This document shows, piece by piece, positions 18,513 to 26,014 of a DNA stretch of 64,000 nt (its first letter is position 1; every line of letters begins with the position of its first letter). The notes under the pieces were generated by a model that ran no database searches, was not told the origin of the DNA, and was given only the letters and a program-made list of their open reading frames with translations. Source of the stretch: Alicyclobacillus sp. SO9 (GTDB lineage Bacteria > Bacillota > Bacilli > Alicyclobacillales > Alicyclobacillaceae); NCBI RefSeq assembly GCF_016406125.1, contig NZ_CP066339.1, positions 2,914,001-2,978,000 on the forward strand, in the 5' to 3' direction. The translations under genes were made by a program, and so were the position numbers.

Positions 18513-18536
18513 CCAATTCACCCCGCTTTTAAATCA

Positions 18537-18551
18537 TGACTAATTTAGTCA
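18537..18551. promoter_or_regulatory. Putative metal-repressor operator (7-1-7 palindrome)
   Basis: TGACTAA-T-TTAGTCA is a perfect 7-1-7 inverted repeat. It lies just downstream of the predicted FTR1 transcription start. Fur-family boxes (Fur, PerR, Zur) share this 7-1-7 layout, though the half-site differs from the classic Fur TGATAAT. Iron control is inferred from position and the gene served. Confidence 0.6.
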
Positions 18552-18563
18552 ACTATTGGCACG

Positions 18564-18592
18564 ATTATATAGTGCCATTCATAGGACGTCAA
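18564..18592 (-). promoter_or_regulatory. SigA-type promoter of the FTR1 gene
   Basis: On the minus strand, TTGACG (18592-18587), a 17-bp spacer and a perfect TATAAT (18569-18564). The expected start point is near 18557, six bases before the palindrome. Confidence 0.8.
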
Positions 18593-18794
18593 TCACTGTC
18601 TCTGGAATCAATGTAGTTTTCTATTGGGCTGTGTTTTCATCTGTACTGTGTTTTTGCGTCGGTAGGAACGAAACAGGTGCTGATGAAAAACACAGCGGCA
18701 TGTTTGCTGTAATTCACGGCTCTAGGACCACGAACGCGCAACCACGCCGCAAACACTACAAAATGTACTGTCCACTTACAACTTGAGAACTGTC

Positions 18795-19214
18795 TTAAAA
18801 CGGCTTGTGAGCCATTAGTGTCTGATGAACTTGACGAAAACACTTGTCTTTCACAACAGTCATACCGGCTTTATGCGCACGTTTCTCCGCCGTCTCATTC
18901 GCAACACCCGGTTGGAGCCACAGTGCCTTTGCATTCTTGTTGGCTGCATCTTCGACAACCTCGTCCAAGTCTGCAGTTTCCGAAAATACGTTCACAAGGT
19001 CTACCGGGTCTTGAATGTCGTTGACAGACTTCGCGCAAGGCATCCCCAAAATTGATGATTCTTGGGGATTCACCGGCGTAACATCGTAACCTTGCGACTG
19101 TTGGTACGACAATACTTCGTAGCCGGAAGATGCCGCGTGATTTGTCACACCAACTGCCGCGATGGAGTGAACATTTGTAAGCAAGTCCGTGAGCTGTGCG
19201 TCCTGAATTGACAC
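18795..19214 (-). CDS. CoA-binding domain protein (YccU-like)
   Basis: A 139-residue Rossmann-like protein of the CoA-binding (succinyl-CoA synthetase alpha-like) family. It shows the opening IAAVGVTN, the VTPVNP turn, DLVNVFS and ALWLQPGVANE, all typical of YccU/YneT proteins, whose role is poorly known. The GTG at 19214 is chosen because AAGGAGG lies 8 bases upstream; the frame extends to 19259 with no support. It stands alone between the FTR1 and CcdC-like genes. Confidence 0.87.
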   Translation of the reverse strand: MSIQDAQLTDLLTNVHSIAAVGVTNHAASSGYEVLSYQQSQGYDVTPVNPQESSILGMPCAKSVNDIQDPVDLVNVFSETADLDEVVEDAANKNAKALWLQPGVANETAEKRAHKAGMTVVKDKCFRQVHQTLMAHKPF

Positions 19215-19393
19215 AAGCGTGCCCTCCTTTATGCCGACCTTTAATCTCAAGGTCAACAAATTGAAGCCAAGAAATTGAAGCGCCCTGACATGACGAATCT
19301 CACAAGAGTACGTCAGGCTTACCGTGTAATATGCACAAAACGGCGAAGATTACCCGGGTTTCGTAGACAACAGAGTAAGACCCACTGTTCGCT

Positions 19394-19939
19394 CTAGTTT
19401 GCTTCACTTTCGGACACGTGACCTTGCAACCGTACTCGACGAATGACAAAAGCGTAGTATGCAATGTAATACGTGATGATGGTGAACAGTACGATGCTGG
19501 TAAAGGGATCGTGCGCATAAGCCGCCATTTGTGCCTGCTGATTGGACTGTGCAACCGTTCCAACGCCGTTTTTGAATAATTTATAGTCCATAAACATGCG
19601 ATCTACGATTCTTCCGAAAAACAGCACAATTAAAACGACTCCAATCCACGGATTGGGGCGGTATCTGATAACGTCGCCAGTCGATTCAAATGCCGTGGTC
19701 CGCATTGCGTAATACGCCAGAACAGCGCCGGCCACAACCCCAACCGCATCATAGACGTATACATAAGGATGGATGATACCCCCAAGGAGAATCAGTACTC
19801 CCACGACAACGAAAATCGTCATCCTGGTAATCATTCGTTTCTTCGCGAACCGCTGGTAGCCAATCGTTCGCCGGGTACGACGGTATAACCCGAACAGAAT
19901 TATTGCTGCAAAAATTGCAAGTGATACCCCATGTTGCAA
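19394..19939 (-). CDS. CcdC/DUF1453-like integral membrane protein
   Basis: A 181-residue membrane protein with five hydrophobic segments and conserved polar turns (YYAMRTTAFE, RYRPNPWIG) that resemble the CcdC / DUF1453 family. CcdC was linked to cytochrome c maturation in Bacillus, though its role is unclear. The start is TTG (19939) behind GGAGGG at 8 bases. Assignment rests on overall pattern rather than a catalytic motif. Confidence 0.7.
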   Translation of the reverse strand: MQHGVSLAIFAAIILFGLYRRTRRTIGYQRFAKKRMITRMTIFVVVGVLILLGGIIHPYVYVYDAVGVVAGAVLAYYAMRTTAFESTGDVIRYRPNPWIGVVLIVLFFGRIVDRMFMDYKLFKNGVGTVAQSNQQAQMAAYAHDPFTSIVLFTIITYYIAYYAFVIRRVRLQGHVSESEAN

Positions 19940-20099
19940 ATCATTCGCCCTCCACTCGCTCCATTGTTTTCATCTCGCCACGGTTTCATATGCATATTCT
20001 ACATGCAATTGTGAATCTCTTCCAGAGTATCTGTGTAATTTTCATCTTCTTGCGCTACCTATACCAATCGGACTCTGCCTTTGCCCTGTACCAAGATAC

Positions 20100-20126
20100 A
20101 AAAAGACAGCGGCATACACCGCTGTC
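20100..20126 (-). terminator. Intrinsic terminator of the cold-shock gene
   Basis: Perfect arms GACAGCGG (20105-20112) and CCGCTGTC (20119-20126) with a 6-nt loop. On the minus strand a TTTTT run follows (20104-20100). Confidence 0.85.
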
Positions 20127-20166
20127 CTTTCAATCTTACACTATGATCTTTCCGCAGTAGTCCAAT

Positions 20167-20361
20167 TTATCGAACGTTTGCAGCTTGCAGACCTTTTGGT
20201 CCTTCCACAATGTCAAATGTCACGCGTTGACCTTCATCAAGGGTCTTAAATCCATCGTTTTGGATAGCGCTATAATGTACAAATACATCGTCTCCGCCTT
20301 CAACTTCAATGAATCCAAAGCCTTTTTCGGGGTTGAACCACTTAACCGTACCTTCGTTCAT
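20167..20361 (-). CDS. Cold-shock protein (CspA family)
   Basis: A 64-residue single-domain RNA chaperone of the CspA family. RNP1 KGFGFIE (13-19) and RNP2 VFVHY (26-30) carry the aromatic residues that stack on single-stranded nucleic acid. AGGAGG lies 8 bases before the ATG. A consensus promoter about 150 bases upstream leaves a long leader with a stable stem (20432-20476), as is usual for cold-shock mRNAs, and a strong terminator follows the stop. Confidence 0.97.
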   Translation of the reverse strand: MNEGTVKWFNPEKGFGFIEVEGGDDVFVHYSAIQNDGFKTLDEGQRVTFDIVEGPKGLQAANVR

Positions 20362-20431
20362 TCAAAATGCCTCCTGGTGCTCATCAAGCACAATAATTGT
20401 TCATACCGCACTCACCTACTGCAATATATAA

Positions 20432-20476
20432 AGCCGTTCATTTCTGCTCCCATAGAAGCTTCGAAAAGAACGGCTT
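20432..20476 (-). promoter_or_regulatory. Stem in the csp 5' leader
   Basis: Arms AAGCCGTTC (20432-20440) and GAACGGCTT (20468-20476) pair across a 27-nt loop in the untranslated leader of the cold-shock mRNA. Known csp leaders switch structure with temperature; this stem is a candidate part of such a switch, but no second fold was worked out. Confidence 0.55.
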
Positions 20477-20512
20477 ACTATGTTAACCAGCATGATAGGG
20501 TTGAACATCCTT

Positions 20513-20541
20513 ATTATACCCAAAGCAGAAGCAAAAGTCAA
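20513..20541 (-). promoter_or_regulatory. SigA-type promoter of the cold-shock gene
   Basis: On the minus strand, TTGACT (20541-20536), a 17-bp spacer and perfect TATAAT (20518-20513). The predicted start near 20506 gives a leader of about 145 bases. The promoter begins only 8 bases after the upstream oxidoreductase stop. Confidence 0.85.
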
Positions 20542-20548
20542 TCCACAC

Positions 20549-21679
20549 TTAAATTCCGCCAGTGATTGCCGCCTCGTTAGAATACCCTCTTTCTTCCCAA
20601 TAGCCCTCAAGTGGTTTGTCGCTGAATGCAATCCTTCCCACCCATTTAATAGACTTGTACCCGTACTTCTTAGGAACCACCAGCCGGAGTGGATAACCCT
20701 GCTTGGTTTTTAAGGGTTGCCCGTTCATGCGAACCGCAAGCATGACTGTTGGGTCGAGCGCGTCAGCCACAGATAATGACTCTGTGTATACGCCATCCAA
20801 AGAATAAAAATGTACGAATTTGGCAGCCGGCATCGGATGCACCAGATTTGCGACAGAGTGAACGCGAACGCCTTCCCATTTTACATTGGCAACACTCCAC
20901 CCTGTGACGCAGTGAAAGTCAGCAGTCTCATGTACATGGGCAAGGGCCATAACCTGGCCCAAAGACAGACTTACTGGCCGTTCCACAAGTCCATCAATTT
21001 TCAACTGATACGTCGACTCACCGACGGCAGGGTAACTCCCTGTCACAGTATAAAAAGCAGGGAACCCAGGTGATATGGAACTTGCTGTTGAGTTAGACAC
21101 ATTCGCCGTCAACTTCCCAATCTGAGCAATCGGCTCAAATACCGTAATTATCACGGTGCTGGCCGTGCCAGCACCTAGCCACTTTAGAAACATGCGTCTG
21201 TCTGGATTGACACGAGGGTTCACTCCCGATGGAGATGGTCTATAGCTGAGAGATTTGTACACTGCGTGAATCAAAATCCACGCCGCGAAACTATATGAGA
21301 CATAGCCGTGCCAACGAAAGGCAATGCTGCTCCAAGTGGTTGGAAACCAGTGTTGACGACAAACCAACAATCCTGTGACAACAATAGAGACACCGAATAG
21401 CACCGGGAACAACCAGTCGAGACGTCGGACCCGTTTAGCTGCCTCCCATCTTATTAGGAGAGGAGTGAGTAGGGTGATTGCAAAAGTGAGACCCAGAAAA
21501 ATGTGAACGTAGTAGATAAACGGTAAATATGGGATTAGCACAGTATGCATCGGCGGCCAGAAGAGGGCTATTCCACTCGCAAGAAGGAGCCCAAATGAGA
21601 CAATGGTGTAGTAGTGCAACCATACCATTCGTCTTGACCATTTCCCGTGCTTCAACCAGGTCCGCCCCATCGTCCTCAC
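20549..21679 (-). CDS. Fusion of a b-type cytochrome membrane domain to an MsrP/YedY-like molybdopterin domain
   Basis: A 376-residue two-part protein. Residues 1-150 form about four to five hydrophobic helices with spaced His residues (LHYY, YVHIFLG, RWHGYVS, LIHAVYK), suiting heme b. At about 161-171 a twin-arginine-like motif DRRMFLKWLG precedes a further hydrophobic segment. Residues about 200-370 resemble the sulfite-oxidase fold, with the Mo-ligand Cys in DFHCVTGWSV and the C-terminal KYGYKSIKWV segment typical of MsrP/YedY. MsrP reduces protein methionine sulfoxide outside the cytoplasm, taking electrons from the separate membrane heme protein MsrQ; here both parts are one chain. It follows a Met-repeat lipoprotein gene by 39 bases. 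Confidence 0.85.
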   Translation of the reverse strand: MRTMGRTWLKHGKWSRRMVWLHYYTIVSFGLLLASGIALFWPPMHTVLIPYLPFIYYVHIFLGLTFAITLLTPLLIRWEAAKRVRRLDWLFPVLFGVSIVVTGLLVCRQHWFPTTWSSIAFRWHGYVSYSFAAWILIHAVYKSLSYRPSPSGVNPRVNPDRRMFLKWLGAGTASTVIITVFEPIAQIGKLTANVSNSTASSISPGFPAFYTVTGSYPAVGESTYQLKIDGLVERPVSLSLGQVMALAHVHETADFHCVTGWSVANVKWEGVRVHSVANLVHPMPAAKFVHFYSLDGVYTESLSVADALDPTVMLAVRMNGQPLKTKQGYPLRLVVPKKYGYKSIKWVGRIAFSDKPLEGYWEERGYSNEAAITGGI

Positions 21680-21718
21680 GCCTTTCTTGGTGGCCTGTCT
21701 GTCGAAAACGGCGCCATC

Positions 21719-22102
21719 CTAGCTGCTCGTGTTGCTCATGTTGCCTGTGCTATTGCTCATACTGCCTGTGCCGTTGCTCATACTGCCTGTGCCGTTGCTC
21801 ATACTGCCTGTGCTGTTGCTCATGTTGCCTGTGCCGTTGCTCATACTGCCTGTGCCGTTGCTCATACCGCCTGTGCCGTTGCTCGTGTTGCCTGTGCCGT
21901 TACTCATGTTCCCTGTGCCGTTGCTCATACCGCCTGTGCCGTTGCTCGTGTTGCCTGTGCCGTTACTCATGTTCCCTGTGCCGTTGCTCATGTTTGTCGA
22001 ATGACTTCCCCCGCCGGCGGCGGGATGACCACAGCCAACGACTCCAAACATCGTTGCTGTCACTGCAAGAATAGTAACAAATTGCCAAACGCTCTTTTTC
22101 AC
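21719..22102 (-). CDS. Methionine-repeat lipoprotein
   Basis: A 127-residue lipoprotein. The signal peptide ends in a GVVGC lipobox (Cys at about 24). After HPAAGGG the mature part is about 13 tandem heptads of the type N/S/G-M-S-N-G-T-G, of which 11 carry Met and two carry Thr (ATG to ACG). It is otherwise Ser, Asn, Gly and Thr, with no charge. The start is GTG behind GGAGG at 7 bases. The next gene downstream is the MsrP-like fusion, so a role as an oxidant-scavenging Met substrate is attractive; a plain spacer or surface peptide is the alternative. Confidence 0.8.
   Translation of the reverse strand: MKKSVWQFVTILAVTATMFGVVGCGHPAAGGGSHSTNMSNGTGNMSNGTGNTSNGTGGMSNGTGNMSNGTGNTSNGTGGMSNGTGSMSNGTGNMSNSTGSMSNGTGSMSNGTGSMSNSTGNMSNTSS
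21725..22000 (-). repeat. 21-bp tandem repeat array
   Basis: About 13 copies of a 21-bp unit encode the heptads of the lipoprotein. Units fall in blocks: the order Met-Thr-Gly/Met recurs twice in a row, which suggests block duplication by slippage. Copy number is likely to vary between strains. Confidence 0.85.
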
Positions 22103-22173
22103 AAAAAAACCTCCCTATACATACAGTGATGGACCACTACCGTTTTGGACACTTCGGTCTGAGTCGGCCTGAC

Positions 22174-22228
22174 GGTCTCTCAGCCGCCATGCGAGCGGCA
22201 CTCGTGACCGCGAGCATAGGTTGAGACC
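22174..22228 (-). ncRNA. Candidate structured leader (three-way junction)
   Basis: Pairings GGTCTC/GAGACC (22174-22179 with 22223-22228), GCCGC/GCGGC (22183-22187 with 22195-22199) and CTCG/CGAG (22201-22204 with 22211-22214) form a compact three-way junction 70-130 bases upstream of the lipoprotein gene. I could not match it to a known riboswitch class. It could instead be the terminator of the kinase transcript or a DNA-level element. Confidence 0.35.
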
Positions 22229-22330
22229 CCGTCTTCCAAGTGGTTCACTAAGTATGTTAAGGAGGAAAAGTTACATCCTTAGAACTAAATTCTTTCATAA
22301 ACCTTACAAATTGCATTATTGTTACGATTC

Positions 22331-23392
22331 TCAGAGGCCGCTTACCGGCAGCGTGAACCAGAACTCACTCCCGGAGGATCCATTATTTCTCGGTCGCACT
22401 CCAATCCGTCCTCCGTGCAACTCCACAAGTGACTTTGCCACCGCCAGCCCGAGACCCGCTCCACCGGAATTGCGACTCCGCGATTTGTCTACTCTGTAGA
22501 ACCTCTCGAAAATCTGTTCCGTTTCACTACTCTGGATGCCTGGACCTTCGTCGCGAATCCTGACTTCTACTTCCCTTGTTTCGTCGAGAAAAATGGCTGT
22601 GACCTCAATCTCGGATTGCCTAGGCGCGTATTGAATCGCATTGTCCAGCAGGTTGTGAATGACGCGTGAAATTTTGGCGGGCATCATCTGCAGGGGCGGA
22701 ACTTCGTCTTCCACTGACACCAGCACACGAATCTGCTTCTCTTGCAATTTCACGGAGGAACTCTCAAGCAGCCCTACCAAAATCTCGTCAACATAGCCCG
22801 TTTCCGGATCGTACGCCTGTTGACCAGCTTCGACCTTGGAGAGTTCAAACAAGTCGTCTATCAGTAAGCTGAGTCTTCTGGCTTCTCGATGAATCGTATT
22901 TAAATATCGTGTAGAGGTCTCATGGTCATCAATGACACCGTCTTCGAGGGCTTCGACGAAGGCTTGAATCGAGGCAATAGGAGTTCGTAAATCGTGCGAT
23001 ACGTTTGCGACCAGATGTCTGCGTGTACGTTCCAATGCCTCCAATTGAAGCACATTCTCATGCATGCGCTCTTTCATTTCATGAACCGATCTCGTTAGTT
23101 GACGCACTTCGACAGGCCCCTTAGCAGGTGCGTCATTTGGTGTACCCCCCTGAGACATGTCCGCTCCCTCTTCGTCGGCGAATTCAATCAGGCGATTGAC
23201 CGAATTGATAATAGGTTTAGTCATCAACCAGTAGGCTAGTGTAGAAAGCACGCCTGCCACTACGGCAATGATAGTTAACAGACCTGCCTGTTTCAGGTTT
23301 AGCAGCATCTGAATATAACTGTAGACAACCGCGGCCACAATAATTAAGGTGCTGGCGACGTTAATCAAAAGAAGCTCTGTGCGAAGCTTCAT
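22331..23392 (-). CDS. Sensor histidine kinase
   Basis: A 353-residue membrane histidine kinase. Two hydrophobic helices (about 8-30 and 37-58) are separated by only about six residues, so there is almost no external sensor. A HAMP-like stretch leads to the phospho-acceptor His133 in SHDLRTP, then HNLLDNAIQYAP (N box), DEGPGI (G1) and GAGLGLAV (G2). Its start overlaps the response-regulator stop by 4 bases. The tiny loop is typical of intramembrane-sensing kinases responding to envelope stress. The Met-repeat lipoprotein gene begins 229 bases downstream. Confidence 0.93.
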   Translation of the reverse strand: MKLRTELLLINVASTLIIVAAVVYSYIQMLLNLKQAGLLTIIAVVAGVLSTLAYWLMTKPIINSVNRLIEFADEEGADMSQGGTPNDAPAKGPVEVRQLTRSVHEMKERMHENVLQLEALERTRRHLVANVSHDLRTPIASIQAFVEALEDGVIDDHETSTRYLNTIHREARRLSLLIDDLFELSKVEAGQQAYDPETGYVDEILVGLLESSSVKLQEKQIRVLVSVEDEVPPLQMMPAKISRVIHNLLDNAIQYAPRQSEIEVTAIFLDETREVEVRIRDEGPGIQSSETEQIFERFYRVDKSRSRNSGGAGLGLAVAKSLVELHGGRIGVRPRNNGSSGSEFWFTLPVSGL

Positions 23393-24117
23393 ACTCTGCG
23401 CTTCCTTGTTTTGGGCTCGAACCTATAGCCAATTCCCCAAACGGTCTGCAAAAGCTCAGGACGGGATGGATTTGTTTCGATTTTCTCACGAAGTCGACGC
23501 ATTAGTACTGTGACCGCGCTGGTGTCGGCCGGTGTGTCGATACCCCAAACGAGATTTAGCAGTTGACCCTTGGAGAACACCTGTCCGGGTCGCTTTGCCA
23601 TGAGCAACAATACGTCGAATTCCTTCACTGTTAGGTCTGCGGCTTGATTGGATATTTCCACTCTGCGCCGCGCAGGATCAATCATCATGTCATCAAAGTG
23701 AAGGGTATCGTCGTGCTGCTCACTTGTCTCTGCAACACCGTCTCGGTTTACACGCCGTAAAATGTTATGCACGCGAAGCATTAGTTCCCGCGGAGAAAAC
23801 GGCTTTGTCAGATAATCGTCCGCCCCCAGAGTCAATCCCATGACCCTGTCACGCTCATCGCCTCGCGCAGTCAGCATCATAACGGGGACGTCAGACTCAT
23901 GGCGTATATCCTGACAAATTTGATAGCCATCTTTTCCTGGCAACATCACATCCAAAACTACCAGGTCTGGAGAAGAACGGAGAAACTCCTCCCACCCAAC
24001 TTGTCCATCGGCAGCGAGCACCACTTCAAAACCGTCACGCTCCATATAGCGACGACAAACATCTCTGATGTTTTCATCATCCTCGACTAACAGAATTCTC
24101 CGCGTTTCCCGCATCAC
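23389..24117 (-). CDS. OmpR-family response regulator
   Basis: A 242-residue two-domain regulator. The receiver domain (about 7-120) has the acidic pair in VEDDEN, phospho-acceptor Asp56 in VVLDVMLPG and Lys in TKPFSPREL. The C-terminal winged helix (about 140-235) ends in VWGIGYRF. GGAGG lies 6 bases before the ATG at 24114, with a GTG one codon earlier. It is the first gene of the pair with the kinase, and a possible regulator of the downstream lipoprotein-oxidoreductase genes. Confidence 0.94.
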   Translation of the reverse strand: MMRETRRILLVEDDENIRDVCRRYMERDGFEVVLAADGQVGWEEFLRSSPDLVVLDVMLPGKDGYQICQDIRHESDVPVMMLTARGDERDRVMGLTLGADDYLTKPFSPRELMLRVHNILRRVNRDGVAETSEQHDDTLHFDDMMIDPARRRVEISNQAADLTVKEFDVLLLMAKRPGQVFSKGQLLNLVWGIDTPADTSAVTVLMRRLREKIETNPSRPELLQTVWGIGYRFEPKTRKRRV

Positions 24118-24209
24118 GGGCCTCCATTCTCAGGCAATACCGCGAACCACTCAAATGACGAACCAGCGAACACAAGTCCGGATTCATGCCACGAAGCCCA
24201 CAATCGACC

Positions 24210-24911
24210 TCAACTTCCTTCCGAACTTAAGCTAGCGTCCAAAGCATACTGAACATGAATGGATGTGGTATCAAAAATGGGCAGATTAACATGTTGCTGT
24301 TCCAGAATCATAGCGAGCTCAGTACAGCCTAAAATCACACCCTCGATGCCCTTGTTTTCATTCCGTAAAATGATGCTCAGTAGTTTCTCACGAGACGGTT
24401 CTGTGACAACTCCAAGGCACAACTCTTCATAAATAACGTCATTGACAGTCAATATATCTTCAGACGCTGGAATAACAATTTCGAGTCCCAGTTGTTCAAG
24501 GTGATTTCGCAGAAATGGATGCTCCAGCGTGTACCGAGTCCCGAGCAGAAGCACCTTCTTGATATTCGATGCATGAACTGCCTTTGCCGTAGCATCTCCA
24601 ATGTGTAAAACGGGAATAGAAACCGCCTTTGCTACCGCTTGCGCGACAATGTGCATTGTGTTTGCGGCAATCAGAATTGAGTCTGCACCAGCCGCTTCCA
24701 GACGTCTTGCTATGTCGACAAAAATCTCAGCCGCACGGGCCCAATCCCCTTGACTTTGCAATTCTTCAATCTCTGCAAAGTCAACGCTCCACAATAAAAG
24801 CTTGGCCGAGTGAAGTCCACCCAACCGCGCCTTCACGCCTTCGTTTAGTTCACTGTAGTAGTGAGATGTGGATTCCCAACTTGTCCCGCCAATCATTCCG
24901 ATTGTTTTCAT
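24210..24911 (-). CDS. Aspartate/glutamate racemase family protein (RacX/YgeA type)
   Basis: A 233-residue cofactor-independent racemase of the Asp/Glu superfamily. The two catalytic-thiol regions are seen: IAANTMH, where the usual first Cys is replaced by Thr as in the YgeA/RacX group, and LGCTELAMI with the second Cys. The opening MIGGTSWESTSHYY is typical of this group. Such enzymes make D-amino acids for wall or biofilm remodelling. AAGGTGA sits 6 bases before the ATG. The stop of the upstream kinase-like gene lies 6 bases away, so the two are co-transcribed. Confidence 0.9.
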   Translation of the reverse strand: MKTIGMIGGTSWESTSHYYSELNEGVKARLGGLHSAKLLLWSVDFAEIEELQSQGDWARAAEIFVDIARRLEAAGADSILIAANTMHIVAQAVAKAVSIPVLHIGDATAKAVHASNIKKVLLLGTRYTLEHPFLRNHLEQLGLEIVIPASEDILTVNDVIYEELCLGVVTEPSREKLLSIILRNENKGIEGVILGCTELAMILEQQHVNLPIFDTTSIHVQYALDASLSSEGS

Positions 24912-24917
24912 TTTGCA

Positions 24918-25904
24918 TCACCTTTCACTCGTTAACCGCTTAAACCGTTCGAAGATCTGCAGACCTTCCATGGAGTTTTGGCCACTTTCAATACTCCAAC
25001 AAGCTTCAAGTACACCGCGAACCATGCCCCAGGATGCAATGCGATTGGCATCCAAGTTCAGTTCACCTGCCATGATATCTACTCGTCGCTTCAGTACTTC
25101 ATCTGGCACACCATTACGGCTTGTGTAATTCAATAAGTACTGAATCGTTTCAAAATGAATATCGCCGATAATTCCTTTCGGGTCAATTACAGTCCAGTTA
25201 CAGTTATTCTGGAGGATGTTACCATGATGCAAGTCCCCGTGGAGCAGTACACTTGATGGTGTGCTGCAAATCAGGTCATTCAGTAGCTCAACTGCCCCGC
25301 GAACCAGATTTACATCAAGCGGGCACTCGCCATTTGGCATGTGGTTGCTCTCGCACCGATTCAAGTACCTCTGTAGGGAGGAAAAATGGTCCCGCATCGG
25401 AAGATATCCTGAAGCAGACCCTGTCAGAGGTTTCGAGGCTGAGAGATTTGGAGACGAAGACGTATGCAAATTCTGAAATACAGAGCAAAAAATCTCCGTG
25501 GCACGGTTGTCGTCCTCAATCTCAGACAAGGGTATACCCGGAAATACGCGTTCCAAAATCATGGCACCAAGCTGTTCATCGAAATCGATGACATCAACCG
25601 CGCAGATTGATGGAAAGGCCTGCAATGCACCTAATTCACGAACAAATTCATCTATTTCAATGCTAACTTTCAAGACCACTGGCACGCCATTGCGGGTGGC
25701 TCTCAACAGCAGGTTCCAGGAAAGATTGGCAAAGGCTCCCTCGATGCGCAAACCGAATCGAACAGTACATTTTTCAATTAGACCTGGCAACTCTGTGAGC
25801 CACTTGACACCACGGGCACCATAATGTGCAGAGACTCGTTTCTTAAACGTGACTAAAGCGCAATCCATTTCTGAGCTAACTTTTGCATGAAACCTGGCAT
25901 CCAC
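24918..25904 (-). CDS. Aminoglycoside/hydroxyurea phosphotransferase-like kinase (APH(6)/Hur family)
   Basis: A 328-residue protein-kinase-fold enzyme. The catalytic loop HGDLHHGNIL and the metal-binding VIDPKGIIGD are those of the streptomycin-6-phosphotransferase / hydroxyurea kinase family. The N-lobe Lys lies in VPVVLKVSIE. Members may inactivate antibiotics or act on unknown metabolites, so resistance should not be assumed. GAGGTGA lies 8 bases before the ATG. The racemase follows after 6 bases. Confidence 0.85.
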   Translation of the reverse strand: MDARFHAKVSSEMDCALVTFKKRVSAHYGARGVKWLTELPGLIEKCTVRFGLRIEGAFANLSWNLLLRATRNGVPVVLKVSIEIDEFVRELGALQAFPSICAVDVIDFDEQLGAMILERVFPGIPLSEIEDDNRATEIFCSVFQNLHTSSSPNLSASKPLTGSASGYLPMRDHFSSLQRYLNRCESNHMPNGECPLDVNLVRGAVELLNDLICSTPSSVLLHGDLHHGNILQNNCNWTVIDPKGIIGDIHFETIQYLLNYTSRNGVPDEVLKRRVDIMAGELNLDANRIASWGMVRGVLEACWSIESGQNSMEGLQIFERFKRLTSER

Positions 25905-25980
25905 CGCTTCACCTCACAGTCGGAGCATCCATTTTGCTTCATGTTTATGCCGTATCACTCCCATCTTGCTTTTATAGTAG

Positions 25981-26008
25981 GACGGCTGTCCACAAATAGA
26001 CAGCCGTC
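25981..26008 (-). terminator. Hairpin after a GNAT gene
   Basis: Perfect 10-bp arms GACGGCTGTC (25981-25990) and GACAGCCGTC (25999-26008) with an 8-nt loop, just past the stop of the GNAT gene. The tail is AT-rich but not a T-run. Confidence 0.65.
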
Positions 26009-26014
26009 AACACA

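Noticed and set aside
21719-22102. CRISPR array, because of regular short repeats
   Set aside because: The 21-bp repeats are contiguous without spacers, are in frame and encode heptads of a lipoprotein.
21529-22129. Cys-rich and Leu/Pro-rich plus-strand frames across the repeat
   Set aside because: These are shadow frames of the 21-bp repeat on the opposite strand, with no start signals.
22170-22230. A TPP riboswitch, because CTGAGAGACC on the minus strand resembles the THI motif
   Set aside because: The other conserved parts of the TPP aptamer are absent and the downstream genes are unrelated to thiamine.
24918-25904. A clinically meaningful antibiotic resistance gene
   Set aside because: The kinase has the family motifs but the family is broad and many members have no known resistance role.
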